A stretch of DNA of 64,000 bases, taken from contig JAISBM010000016.1 in NCBI GenBank assembly GCA_031266185.1, positions 37,688 through 101,687 on the forward strand. Direction: 5' to 3'. The stretch is from Endomicrobium sp. GTDB lineage: Bacteria > Elusimicrobiota > Endomicrobiia > Endomicrobiales > Endomicrobiaceae. Both the position numbers and the translations under genes were made by a program. Every line of letters begins with the position of its first letter. Position 1 is the first letter of the stretch. A model generated the notes under the pieces. It did not search any database and was not told the DNA's origin. It was given only the letters and a program-made list of their open reading frames with translations. This document shows, piece by piece, positions 17,614-25,741 of the stretch.

Positions 17614-18909
17614 ATGATTTCTCGTTATACGAAGCCAAAAATGTCTGCAATTTGGTCAGAAAAAAACAGATTCCGAAAAATGCTAGATGTGGAAATTTTT
17701 GCAGCAGAGGCCATGTCTAAAATTGGAATAGTTCCAAGAAAATCACTAGAGATTATAAGGAAAAAAGCAAAAATTAATGTAAAAAGAATTAACGAGATAG
17801 AACTTACGGTAAAACACGACGTTATAGCTTTTTTAAGTGCTGTTATAGAAACAATAGGCCCAGAGGGCAGTTTTTTGCATTTAGGTATGACTTCATCAGA
17901 TGTTCTAGATACAGCTACTGCTGCTCAATTAAGAGAGTCTATCAAGCTTTTAATAGAAGAAATAAAAAAGTTGGCAATTATAGCTAAAAATATTGCCAAA
18001 AAATATAAAATGACGCCTATAATTGGGAGAACACATGGTGTTCATGCAGAACCTATGACGTTTGGTCTTAAGGTTGCTTCTTGGTACAGTGAAATTATGA
18101 GGTCTTTAGACAGATTAAATTTTACATTGGAAACTGTAAGTTATGGTAAAATTTCTGGATCTGTAGGCACTATGGCTCATTTAGACCCTAAAATAGAAGA
18201 ACATGTTTGCCAAAGTATGGAACTAAAACCGGAACCCGTTTCTACTCAAATTATTCCACGAGACAGACATTCTGTTTATTTTTCTTGTCTTGCTCATGTA
18301 GGAACTTGTTTGGAAAGAATTGCTGTTGAAATAAGACATCTTCAAAGAACAGAAGTAACAGAGCTACAAGAACCGTTTACAAAAGGTCAAAAAGGGTCTT
18401 CTGCAATGCCCCACAAAAAGAACCCAATAATTTCAGAAAATATTTGTGGTCTTGCTAGGCTTTTAAGAGGGTATGCTGTAACTGCCATGGAGAATGTTGC
18501 TCTTTGGCATGAAAGAGATATAAGCCACTCGTCTACAGAAAGAATTATGTTTCCAGATGCGTCCATAGCTTTACATTACATGCTTGTAAGAATGCAGGAT
18601 TTGCTTTTAGGACTTAACGTTTATCCTGAAAATATGCAGACTAATTTAGATAAAACAAAAGATGTTATTTTTTCTGGAACTTTACTTGTTTCTCTACTTG
18701 ATAAAGGTCTATCTAGGGAAGAGTCTTATACAATTGTGCAATCAGTTGCTTTTGATGCAAAAGATAATGGGATATCTTTAGAGGAAGCATGTTTAAGGAG
18801 TAGGGAAATAAGCAAGTATTTAACAGATAAAGAGGTAAAAAGGGACTGTAGTGTTATGGGTCAGTTTAAAAGTATAGATTATATATTTAAGCGTGTTTTC
18901 CAAAAGTAA
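17614..18909 (+). CDS. purB: adenylosuccinate lyase
   Basis: 431 aa of the fumarase/aspartase superfamily. It acts twice in purine synthesis (SAICAR to AICAR and adenylosuccinate to AMP). HLGMTSSDVLDTA, IGRTHGVHAEPMTFG and the signature loop KGSSAMPHKKNPIISENI are present, and the length matches the Bacillus-type enzyme. It is the last gene of the cluster and is followed by the repeat array rather than a clear terminator. Confidence 0.95.
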   Translation: MISRYTKPKMSAIWSEKNRFRKMLDVEIFAAEAMSKIGIVPRKSLEIIRKKAKINVKRINEIELTVKHDVIAFLSAVIETIGPEGSFLHLGMTSSDVLDTATAAQLRESIKLLIEEIKKLAIIAKNIAKKYKMTPIIGRTHGVHAEPMTFGLKVASWYSEIMRSLDRLNFTLETVSYGKISGSVGTMAHLDPKIEEHVCQSMELKPEPVSTQIIPRDRHSVYFSCLAHVGTCLERIAVEIRHLQRTEVTELQEPFTKGQKGSSAMPHKKNPIISENICGLARLLRGYAVTAMENVALWHERDISHSSTERIMFPDASIALHYMLVRMQDLLLGLNVYPENMQTNLDKTKDVIFSGTLLVSLLDKGLSREESYTIVQSVAFDAKDNGISLEEACLRSREISKYLTDKEVKRDCSVMGQFKSIDYIFKRVFQK

Positions 18910-18914
18910 ATTAA

Positions 18915-19392
18915 AATGTTTATAGCTCATAAGCTGCTCTTTAAGGTAACGCAGATAAGAGTCTAAACTAGATCAATATCTGCAAAATAGTTTGGTTGGT
19001 CTAGTTTAGAGCCTTATCTACGTTACTAGAGCAATCGCAACAAACATTTAAACAAATTAGCAAACTAGCAAAATGAAAAGACAAATAAAGACACAAATGG
19101 ACAGAGTTAATTTGAAATATTAAATGTTTATAGCTCATAGAACGCTCTTTGAGGTAACTCCGATAAGATACTAAACTAGATCAATATCTGTGAAATAGTT
19201 TGGTTGGTCTAGTGTAGAACCTTATCTACGTTACTAAGAGCAATCGCAACTAAACATTTAATCAAATTAGCAAACCAACAAAATGATAAGACAAGAAAGA
19301 CATAAATGAATTTTGCTTCAGACAGAGCTAATTTGAAATATTAAATGTTTATAGCTCAAGCCGCTCTTTAAGGTAACTCCGATAAGATACTG
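18915..19392 (+). repeat. tandem array of the MITE-like repeat (copies C-E)
   Basis: The block AATGTTTATAGCTCA recurs at 18915, 19123 and 19344, a spacing of 208 and 221 bp. Full units run from TGGTCTAG-type to TAGATCA-type ends, at about 18997-19183 and 19205-19392, preceded by a half unit. Within each unit the two ends are imperfect inverted repeats of about 30 bp (GTAACGCAGATAAGAGTCTA against GTAACGTAGATAAGGCTCTA), and an ATTTTGC/GCAAAAT pair can be seen inside. No ORF is present. This 541-bp gap separates the nucleotide cluster from the export cluster. Confidence 0.85.
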
Positions 19393-19410
19393 ACCTTATA
19401 TATTTGTTTA

Positions 19411-19440
19411 TTGACAATATTTATTTTTATTTGCTATTTT
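19411..19440 (+). promoter_or_regulatory. candidate extended -10 promoter of the TolC-like gene
   Basis: TTGACA at 19411-19416 and TGCTATTTT (extended -10, TATTTT 19435-19440) have an 18-bp spacer. The predicted start would fall only a few bases before the ATG at 19451, which has no ribosome-binding site, so a leaderless transcript is possible. Confidence 0.4.
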
Positions 19441-19450
19441 CAGTACTATA

Positions 19451-20857
19451 ATGAAGATTAGACCAATTGTAGTTTTATATTTTCTTTTACTTGGGGTAGT
19501 TGCAAGCACATATGCTGAAACTAAGTATTTGACAATAGAAGATGCAATTGACTTTGCTTTGCAGAACAATTCCAAAATACAATCAGCTAAACAGGCTTTG
19601 CAAGGAGCAGGTTACATTTCTAGTGCTGCTAAAGGTAAGTTTCTTCCTGGGTTAGATATTGTTGCTATAGGTGCTAAAATAGATCAGTCTGTGAATTTTA
19701 ATTTAAATGATATTCGTGCTGCGTTAATTGGTGCTAGTGTGGCTTCTTATTCCGAAGCTGGGGGCACACATGTGACTCAGTTTCAACAGTCTTTAGAGTC
19801 TTCTATTCCAACTTTTGAAAAAAAGATATTAGATGATACTTTTGTTAGGGTTATGGCTACTGTGGTACAACCTCTGTTTTCTGGGTTTAAAGTCTCAGCA
19901 AATTTTAATTTAAAAAAAATGGAAGAGTCTATAGCTCAAACCAATCTTGATGCTACAACAAGTTTCACAATAACAGATGTGGTAATTTCGTATTTTAAAA
20001 TAAAACTTTTAGAGCAAGTGTCTCAAGTTCAAAATGATTATCTTAAAAATATTCAAACTCATGTTCTGCATGCTAAAAAACTTTTAAGAAATGGCGTAAT
20101 ATCAAAAGCAAACTATCTAAAGTCGGAAGTTGCGTTATCTCAAGCCCATAGAGATTACGAGCAGTCTTTAAGAGATAATGAGTTGGCTTATATGTTTTTT
20201 AATAATGTTATAGGAAAAACTGATGAAGTATTATATTTATCGTCAGCAATAAAAGTATTAAAAGATTTGAAGGAAGAGAAATATTATAGAGATAAATCTT
20301 TACAAAATAACAGTTCATTAAAATTGCTATATATAAAAAAAGATATATTAAAGCAAAAATACAAAGTTTATTTAGGAAACATGTTCCCTAATCTTGCAGC
20401 TTTTGGAGAATATCAACTTTTGCAAAACAAACTTACTTTAGTAGAACCAAAGTGGACTGTAGGGATAAATGCTTCGTTAAATATTTTTGGTGGTTGTTCG
20501 GATATTAATGAAATAAAGTCTGCAAAATTACAAATTGAGTCTGTAAACTCTCAAATAGTTGATGTAAAAAATCTTATAAGAATAGGCATAAAAAATTTTT
20601 ATCATCGTTGTAAATCTGCTAAACAAGACTATCAAACTCTTGTAAGTGGTCAAGCTTTAGCAGAGGAAAATTTAAAATTTTGTAGAGTTGCTTTTAAAGC
20701 AGGTATTGCAACTTCGCTTGAAGTTGTTGACGCGGAACTTGCTTGTAAAAAAATAAAAATAGATAAAGCAAAGGCTATTTTTGAGTATAATAATTCTTAT
20801 ACAAATTTAATAAATATGTGTGGAATGTCGCCAGAGGAGTTCAAAAATGAACTTTAG
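19451..20857 (+). CDS. TolC-family outer membrane efflux protein
   Basis: 468 aa. Signal peptide residues 1-22 end in STYAETK. The rest has the two-fold repeated helical and barrel pattern of outer-membrane efflux proteins: YLTIEDAIDFALQNNSKIQS at the start of the mature part, and GIATSLEVVDAELACKKIKID in the second repeat near the C terminus, which is typical of TolC-like chains. It would form the outer-membrane duct for the HlyD-like protein and two permeases that follow. The last 11 bases overlap the next gene. Confidence 0.85.
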   Translation: MKIRPIVVLYFLLLGVVASTYAETKYLTIEDAIDFALQNNSKIQSAKQALQGAGYISSAAKGKFLPGLDIVAIGAKIDQSVNFNLNDIRAALIGASVASYSEAGGTHVTQFQQSLESSIPTFEKKILDDTFVRVMATVVQPLFSGFKVSANFNLKKMEESIAQTNLDATTSFTITDVVISYFKIKLLEQVSQVQNDYLKNIQTHVLHAKKLLRNGVISKANYLKSEVALSQAHRDYEQSLRDNELAYMFFNNVIGKTDEVLYLSSAIKVLKDLKEEKYYRDKSLQNNSSLKLLYIKKDILKQKYKVYLGNMFPNLAAFGEYQLLQNKLTLVEPKWTVGINASLNIFGGCSDINEIKSAKLQIESVNSQIVDVKNLIRIGIKNFYHRCKSAKQDYQTLVSGQALAEENLKFCRVAFKAGIATSLEVVDAELACKKIKIDKAKAIFEYNNSYTNLINMCGMSPEEFKNEL

Positions 20858-21653
20858 TAAGTTATATGTAAGGTTAGTGTTTTTATTTGTATTTTCGTTT
20901 ATTTTGTTTTCTTGTAAAGAACAACATAAAGATAAGATTATCATTGGCGAGGTTGACTCTTCAGAGATAGATGTTGGCGTAAAAATTCCTGGCAGAATAT
21001 CAGAAATTTATGTATCTGAAGGTGATAATGTTAAAAAAGGGCAAGTTTTAGGGAAATTAGAAGGTAAAGAATTAGATGCAAAGTTAGAAATTGTAAATGC
21101 AGCTTTAAAAGATGCAAATAACCAGTATGCGTTAGCAAAAAAAACTTATAATAGAATAAAAAATCTTTATCAAAGTAAAGTAATTCCCAAACAGCAGTTT
21201 GATGAAATTGAGTATAAATATAAAGCAGCATATCAAAAAGTTCAAGCTGTACGAGGACAATTAGACGAGATAAATGCGTACTATTTAGAACTTACGATAA
21301 CTTCTCCGATAGACGGTGATGTAGTACAAATTATTTCAAACCCAGGAGAACTTGTTTCTACAGGATACCCAATAATAACATTACTAAATCCAAAAGATAT
21401 GTGGGTTGTATTTAATATTCGTGAAGACGATTTAAAAAGCATAGAAAAAGGAAAAAAATATCAAGTATTTTTTCCAGCTTTAGATAAAACTGTTGAGATG
21501 GAAGTAGTATATATATCAGCGCTTGGCACGTTTGCATCGTGGAAACCAACTGTTCAACAAGGTAGTTATGACTTGAAAACTTTTGAAGTAAGGTTAAAAA
21601 GCAAAGAGCTTATTACTAATCTCCGCACAGGCATGACAGCTGTATTAAAATGA
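20847..21653 (+). CDS. HlyD-family membrane fusion lipoprotein
   Basis: 268 aa from the ATG at 20847; GAGGAG at 20834-20839 is 7 bases upstream, which favours it over the more upstream GTG at 20820. The signal peptide ends in the lipobox FSC, so it is probably a lipoprotein. VGVKIPGRISEIYVSEGDNV and VLGKLEGKELDAKL are the biotinyl-like lipoyl half-motifs, followed by a coiled hairpin (about 70-140) and ITSPIDGDVVQIISNPGELV. It bridges an inner-membrane pump and the TolC-like duct. The stop overlaps the next ATG by four bases. Confidence 0.88.
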   Translation: MNFSKLYVRLVFLFVFSFILFSCKEQHKDKIIIGEVDSSEIDVGVKIPGRISEIYVSEGDNVKKGQVLGKLEGKELDAKLEIVNAALKDANNQYALAKKTYNRIKNLYQSKVIPKQQFDEIEYKYKAAYQKVQAVRGQLDEINAYYLELTITSPIDGDVVQIISNPGELVSTGYPIITLLNPKDMWVVFNIREDDLKSIEKGKKYQVFFPALDKTVEMEVVYISALGTFASWKPTVQQGSYDLKTFEVRLKSKELITNLRTGMTAVLK

Positions 21654-22819
21654 AAGGCATAATAAATATAATTCTTAGGGAATTAAAATTTATTACAAAA
21701 AGCAAACTTTATATTTTTGCTTTAATTGTTTTTCCTATCTTAGACATTGTATTTCTTGGAGGAATTTACATATCTCAAACTTTAAATAAACTCCCAATAG
21801 CTGTAATAGATAATGATAATTCTAAAGTTTCAAAAAATATTGTCCGCTATTTTAATGCTTCTCCTGATATGCGAGCTACAAATAGAGTATCTAATGTTTA
21901 CGAACTCCAGGACTTATTTAATAAACAGGACTCTGTTTTGGGTTTGTATATACCTAAAAATTTTCAGAAAGATATAAAAAAACAAAAATCTCCAAGTGTT
22001 ACAGTATTTATAAACGCATCAAATTATATATCAGGTAATATTGTGGATTCAGCCTCAATTGCGATATTATCTATAATAAATGCTGGTATAAAATCTTCTA
22101 TGCTTACAAAAAATGGGATTTATAAGCAGCAAACAAAAGATTTACTTCAGCCAGTACGTGTGGATAATGAAAAATTATTTAACCCATCATTAAATTATAA
22201 TTTTTATTTAACGCCAGGTCTTTGGCTTTCAGTAATTCATCAATTTCTAATACTTATAGGTGTTTTAACATTATCCACAGAATTTGACTTAAAGACTGTT
22301 TCTTCAATGCTTGAAGAGTCTAAAAGAAGTTTATTAAAAGTATTGATAGGGAAAATGTTAGTTTATTTACTTTTTGCATTTACTCATTTTGAAATTCTAT
22401 ACTTGCTTATGTTTAAATTGTTTAATATCCCCATGTTACACTCTAATGAAGAGGTTATTCTTTATAGTTTGTGTTTTGCTTTTGCCTCAATATCTTTTGG
22501 GATGTTTTTATCTTCATTACTTAAGACTAGACTTAATGCATTAAAAGGGTGTTTGTTGTTGTCTGCTCCTGCGTTTTTGTTGTCAGGTTATACTTGGCCT
22601 TTAGATCAAATGCCATGTTTAGTACAAAAAGCAGTACATATTATACCTTTAGCTCCGTTCCTGGAAGGGTTTAAAAAACTTTATCAACAAAACATATCAA
22701 TAGAATATACATATTATTTTGTTAAAAAACTATTAGTTTTTGGATTGGCATATTTTGTGTTGGCGTACATTTTTATGTGTTTTAGAGTAAAGAAGTACGA
22801 GGCAAAATATGGAAACTAG
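21650..22819 (+). CDS. ABC-2 type transporter permease 1
   Basis: 389 aa with an N-terminal helix (about 20-40), a large extracytoplasmic domain (about 40-185) and five further helices, the layout of YhiH/YbhS-type ABC-2 permeases. The C-terminal LSGYTWPLDQMPCLVQKAVHIIPL matches the family's conserved W-P region. It overlaps the fusion protein by four bases and the second permease by 11 bases. No gene for an ATPase subunit is seen next to it. Confidence 0.85.
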   Translation: MKGIINIILRELKFITKSKLYIFALIVFPILDIVFLGGIYISQTLNKLPIAVIDNDNSKVSKNIVRYFNASPDMRATNRVSNVYELQDLFNKQDSVLGLYIPKNFQKDIKKQKSPSVTVFINASNYISGNIVDSASIAILSIINAGIKSSMLTKNGIYKQQTKDLLQPVRVDNEKLFNPSLNYNFYLTPGLWLSVIHQFLILIGVLTLSTEFDLKTVSSMLEESKRSLLKVLIGKMLVYLLFAFTHFEILYLLMFKLFNIPMLHSNEEVILYSLCFAFASISFGMFLSSLLKTRLNALKGCLLLSAPAFLLSGYTWPLDQMPCLVQKAVHIIPLAPFLEGFKKLYQQNISIEYTYYFVKKLLVFGLAYFVLAYIFMCFRVKKYEAKYGN

Positions 22820-23963
22820 AGCGTTAAAGAATGTTTTGCTCAGAGAGTTTAAGGTTATAAAATCGAAAGATATGCTCTTAATATGTTTTATTGCACCTTT
22901 AATTTATGGCTTAATGTTTTCTTATCTTTATATAAACAAAAGAGCAACAAATATTAGTTTAGGTGTAGTTAATCAAGATGGTCTGTCTTTGTCAAGACAC
23001 TTTATTAGAGATGTTAATGCCACTTCAGAATTAGAGACGATAACTCGATATAATTCTTTTCAAGAAGCTTTAAATAATGTTTTTAAAAACAATGTAAATG
23101 GTTTTTATGTCATTCCAAGTGATTTTAGTAAAGATATAAAAAAAGGGAGAGTAGTCCCTATATTGGATATTGTAAATTCCAGTAATTTTCTTGTAGCAAG
23201 CAATGTGTTAAAAAAAATTGCTGTAACGTCAATCGATTTTTCTAAAAAACAGTTTCGAAAAATATTAGTGGATAAAGGTTATTCTTATAAGTCAACTGAT
23301 AGTGCATTTAATCCAATAAAAATAAACACTGTGTATTTATTTAATACACAAATGAACTATTCAGACTTTTTACTTCCATGTCTATTGCTTGCTGTTTTGC
23401 AACAAATAATTTTAGTAGCTGTTTGTACTTCCATATCTTTAGAAAAAAAGAACAAATATGAAATTTATAAAATAGCCGGTGGGAGCTTTTTAGCTATTTT
23501 TCTTGGTAAAACAATCCCATATATTTTAATAGGATCTTTAATTAATGTTTTAAATATCTATATAATTTTGCCTATTGATGATATTTACGCTTTGTCTATT
23601 TTAGGCTTATTTTTTTTATCTACGATTTTTATTATAGCAGTTGTGTGTTTTGCTGTAACAGTGTCTGTTTTTTTTAAGTCTCCAGAAATGGCCATGGCTG
23701 TATTAATGTTTTATTCTTTACCAACTCTACTTTTATCAGGCTTTGCTTGGCCGCATACTGCATTGCCTAGTTATTTAAAATTTATTTCTTATATTTTTCC
23801 ATCAACATATTCTATGAACTACATTAGGATGTTTATTTTGGGTGATGTTAATATAGAATATGCAAGGAATTCTATTGTTGCTTTAATAGCATTTTCTTTT
23901 GTTTGCTTTTTTGTTACATATTTTATAGAGATAAAAACAAAAAGGGTATTTGCTTTAAAATAA
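22809..23963 (+). CDS. ABC-2 type transporter permease 2
   Basis: 384 aa with the same layout as its neighbour: an N-terminal helix, a periplasmic domain (about 40-180), then five to six helices, and LLSGFAWPHTALPSYLKFISYIFP at the end. The two probably form a heterodimer, as YbhR and YbhS do in E. coli, exporting a small compound through the fusion protein and TolC-like duct. The required nucleotide-binding protein is not in this cluster; it may be encoded elsewhere or the system may be decaying. Confidence 0.85.
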   Translation: METRALKNVLLREFKVIKSKDMLLICFIAPLIYGLMFSYLYINKRATNISLGVVNQDGLSLSRHFIRDVNATSELETITRYNSFQEALNNVFKNNVNGFYVIPSDFSKDIKKGRVVPILDIVNSSNFLVASNVLKKIAVTSIDFSKKQFRKILVDKGYSYKSTDSAFNPIKINTVYLFNTQMNYSDFLLPCLLLAVLQQIILVAVCTSISLEKKNKYEIYKIAGGSFLAIFLGKTIPYILIGSLINVLNIYIILPIDDIYALSILGLFFLSTIFIIAVVCFAVTVSVFFKSPEMAMAVLMFYSLPTLLLSGFAWPHTALPSYLKFISYIFPSTYSMNYIRMFILGDVNIEYARNSIVALIAFSFVCFFVTYFIEIKTKRVFALK

Positions 23964-24070
23964 ATGAAATTAATTTTAAATAACTGGGCAATGCAGTTGT
24001 TTATAAATAATTATATTGAGATAGAACCTGTAAGGCAAGTTTGTTTTATATAATTTGTTATAATAATTAT

Positions 24071-25465
24071 ATGAAAAATATAGTCATACCTGATAAATAC
24101 AAATCTATAATTGACAAGATTATTATTACTGCACAAGAGTACAATTTTGATGTTTATATAGTGGGCGGATTTATAAGGGACATTATTTTAAATAGAGAAT
24201 CCAAAGATCTAGATATAATGGTTTGTCTAAAAAAAAATGACAGTGATGAAAATAAGCGCCTTGCTGGTATAAATTTTTCTAGGATTTTATCTAAAAAATA
24301 TAATTTAAGTAACCCTGTTGTTTTTGAAAGATTTGGTACTGCTAGGTTGTTTATAGACACTGAAGAAGTTGAATTTGTAATGCCTAGAAAAGAATACTAT
24401 AATTTAAACTCAAGAAATCCAGACACTCAACTTACGTCTTTGCAACATGATGCTTTAAGAAGAGATTTTACTATAAATGCTTTGTTTTTAAAGCTTAATG
24501 ACAATACTATTTTAGATTTTACTTCCAATGGTCTTAGCGATATTGAAAAAAAAATTATTAGAGTAACAGATACTCAAAATGCAAAAATTATTTTTGAGCA
24601 AGATCCTTTAAGAATTTTACGAGCTGTTCGTCAACATTTGCAACTAAGTTTTACTATAGATCAGGACACATATAATGCGATGAAACTTTCATCAAAGCGT
24701 ATAAGAATTGTGTCTTATGAACGTATAAGAGATGAAATAAATAAGATTATAGTGGAAAAAGAACCTTCAAAAGCATTTTTGATGATGGATGACTTGGGTT
24801 TATTGCAGGAAATTTTACCTGAAATAGCAAATTTAAAAAATGTTGAGCAATCTGATAAATGTCATGGTGATGATGTTTTTGTGCATTCTTTAAAAGTTTT
24901 GGATGGAACAAAAAATGATATTAGCATAAGAATTTCTGCTCTTTTGCATGAAATCGGTAAATGGGCAACTTGTAGAGATGAGAATAATACAAAAATTTTT
25001 TATGATTATAATATCGAAAGTGCTAAAATTGCAGAAGTTGTTTTAAAAAGGTTTAAATATTCTAAAGGTTTTATACAAAAAGTAGTGCTTATTATTAGGA
25101 ATAGTTTATATCCTAAAATATTGTATTCTGGTATTTGGACAGATGTTGCTGTACGTAAGTTCGCTAAAAGATGTGGTAATGAGTTGGAAGCAATAATAGA
25201 GGTATCTAAGACTAATTTTGGCAAAGATAATATTATGGCTTTTGAAGAACTGCTTTTTAAAATTGAAAAATTAAAGTTAAAAAAAATGTTATACATAAAA
25301 CCGGATTTAATAGCTGGCAAAGAATTAATGATGATATTTAATAGACCGCAAGGGAAATGGATACAAGCCGTTAAGGATAAAATTGAAGAAATGCAAATTG
25401 AAGATCCTAATATTACTAAGGAAGATATTATTGAGAATATAAAAAAGTTAAATGATTTTAACTAA
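24071..25465 (+). CDS. cca: tRNA nucleotidyltransferase (CCA-adding) / poly(A) polymerase family with HD domain
   Basis: 464 aa from the ATG at 24071. The frame is open back to a TTG at 24041, but TATAAT-like sequence fills that stretch and no ribosome-binding site is visible before either start. YIVGGFIRDIILNRESKDLDIMV (about 27-49) carries the GG and DxD motifs, then RRDFTINAL and DPLRILRAVRQ. A C-terminal HD domain shows SALLHEIGKWATC. It adds CCA to tRNA 3' ends, which is needed here because the four tRNA genes in the window lack encoded CCA. A poly(A) polymerase assignment cannot be fully excluded. Confidence 0.88.
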   Translation: MKNIVIPDKYKSIIDKIIITAQEYNFDVYIVGGFIRDIILNRESKDLDIMVCLKKNDSDENKRLAGINFSRILSKKYNLSNPVVFERFGTARLFIDTEEVEFVMPRKEYYNLNSRNPDTQLTSLQHDALRRDFTINALFLKLNDNTILDFTSNGLSDIEKKIIRVTDTQNAKIIFEQDPLRILRAVRQHLQLSFTIDQDTYNAMKLSSKRIRIVSYERIRDEINKIIVEKEPSKAFLMMDDLGLLQEILPEIANLKNVEQSDKCHGDDVFVHSLKVLDGTKNDISIRISALLHEIGKWATCRDENNTKIFYDYNIESAKIAEVVLKRFKYSKGFIQKVVLIIRNSLYPKILYSGIWTDVAVRKFAKRCGNELEAIIEVSKTNFGKDNIMAFEELLFKIEKLKLKKMLYIKPDLIAGKELMMIFNRPQGKWIQAVKDKIEEMQIEDPNITKEDIIENIKKLNDFN

Positions 25466-25476
25466 GAGAGGCCACA

Positions 25477-25713
25477 ATGGCTGAAGATAAAGAACAAGAA
25501 CAAATTTCGCAAGAAAATAATAATATTGAAACTGATTCTGATCAAATTAAAAAAGAAGAAAATATTGAACGTACCCGCGATATTGAAGGGTTGCTTATAG
25601 GCGGAGTTGTAGGTTTAATAGTTGGAATAATAATTTCATTTAATACTATTTTTGCAATGCAGATTGGAATGTTTTTAGGTCTTATAGTTGGCGTAAGAAT
25701 TAAAAAAAAGTAA
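25477..25713 (+). CDS. small membrane protein with a glycine-rich helix pair
   Basis: 78 aa, family not recognised. An acidic, Gln/Glu-rich N-terminal tail (about 1-35) precedes two hydrophobic helices with glycines spaced every four residues (LLIGGVVGLIVGIIISF and IGMFLGLIVGV), ending in basic KKK. This favours tight helix packing and a cytoplasmic tail. AGAGAGG lies upstream. It follows the CCA gene by 11 bp and precedes the TPR gene. Confidence 0.6.
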   Translation: MAEDKEQEQISQENNNIETDSDQIKKEENIERTRDIEGLLIGGVVGLIVGIIISFNTIFAMQIGMFLGLIVGVRIKKK

Positions 25714-25741
25714 TTTGTTTTAAAAATAGCAAGGAGGAGTT

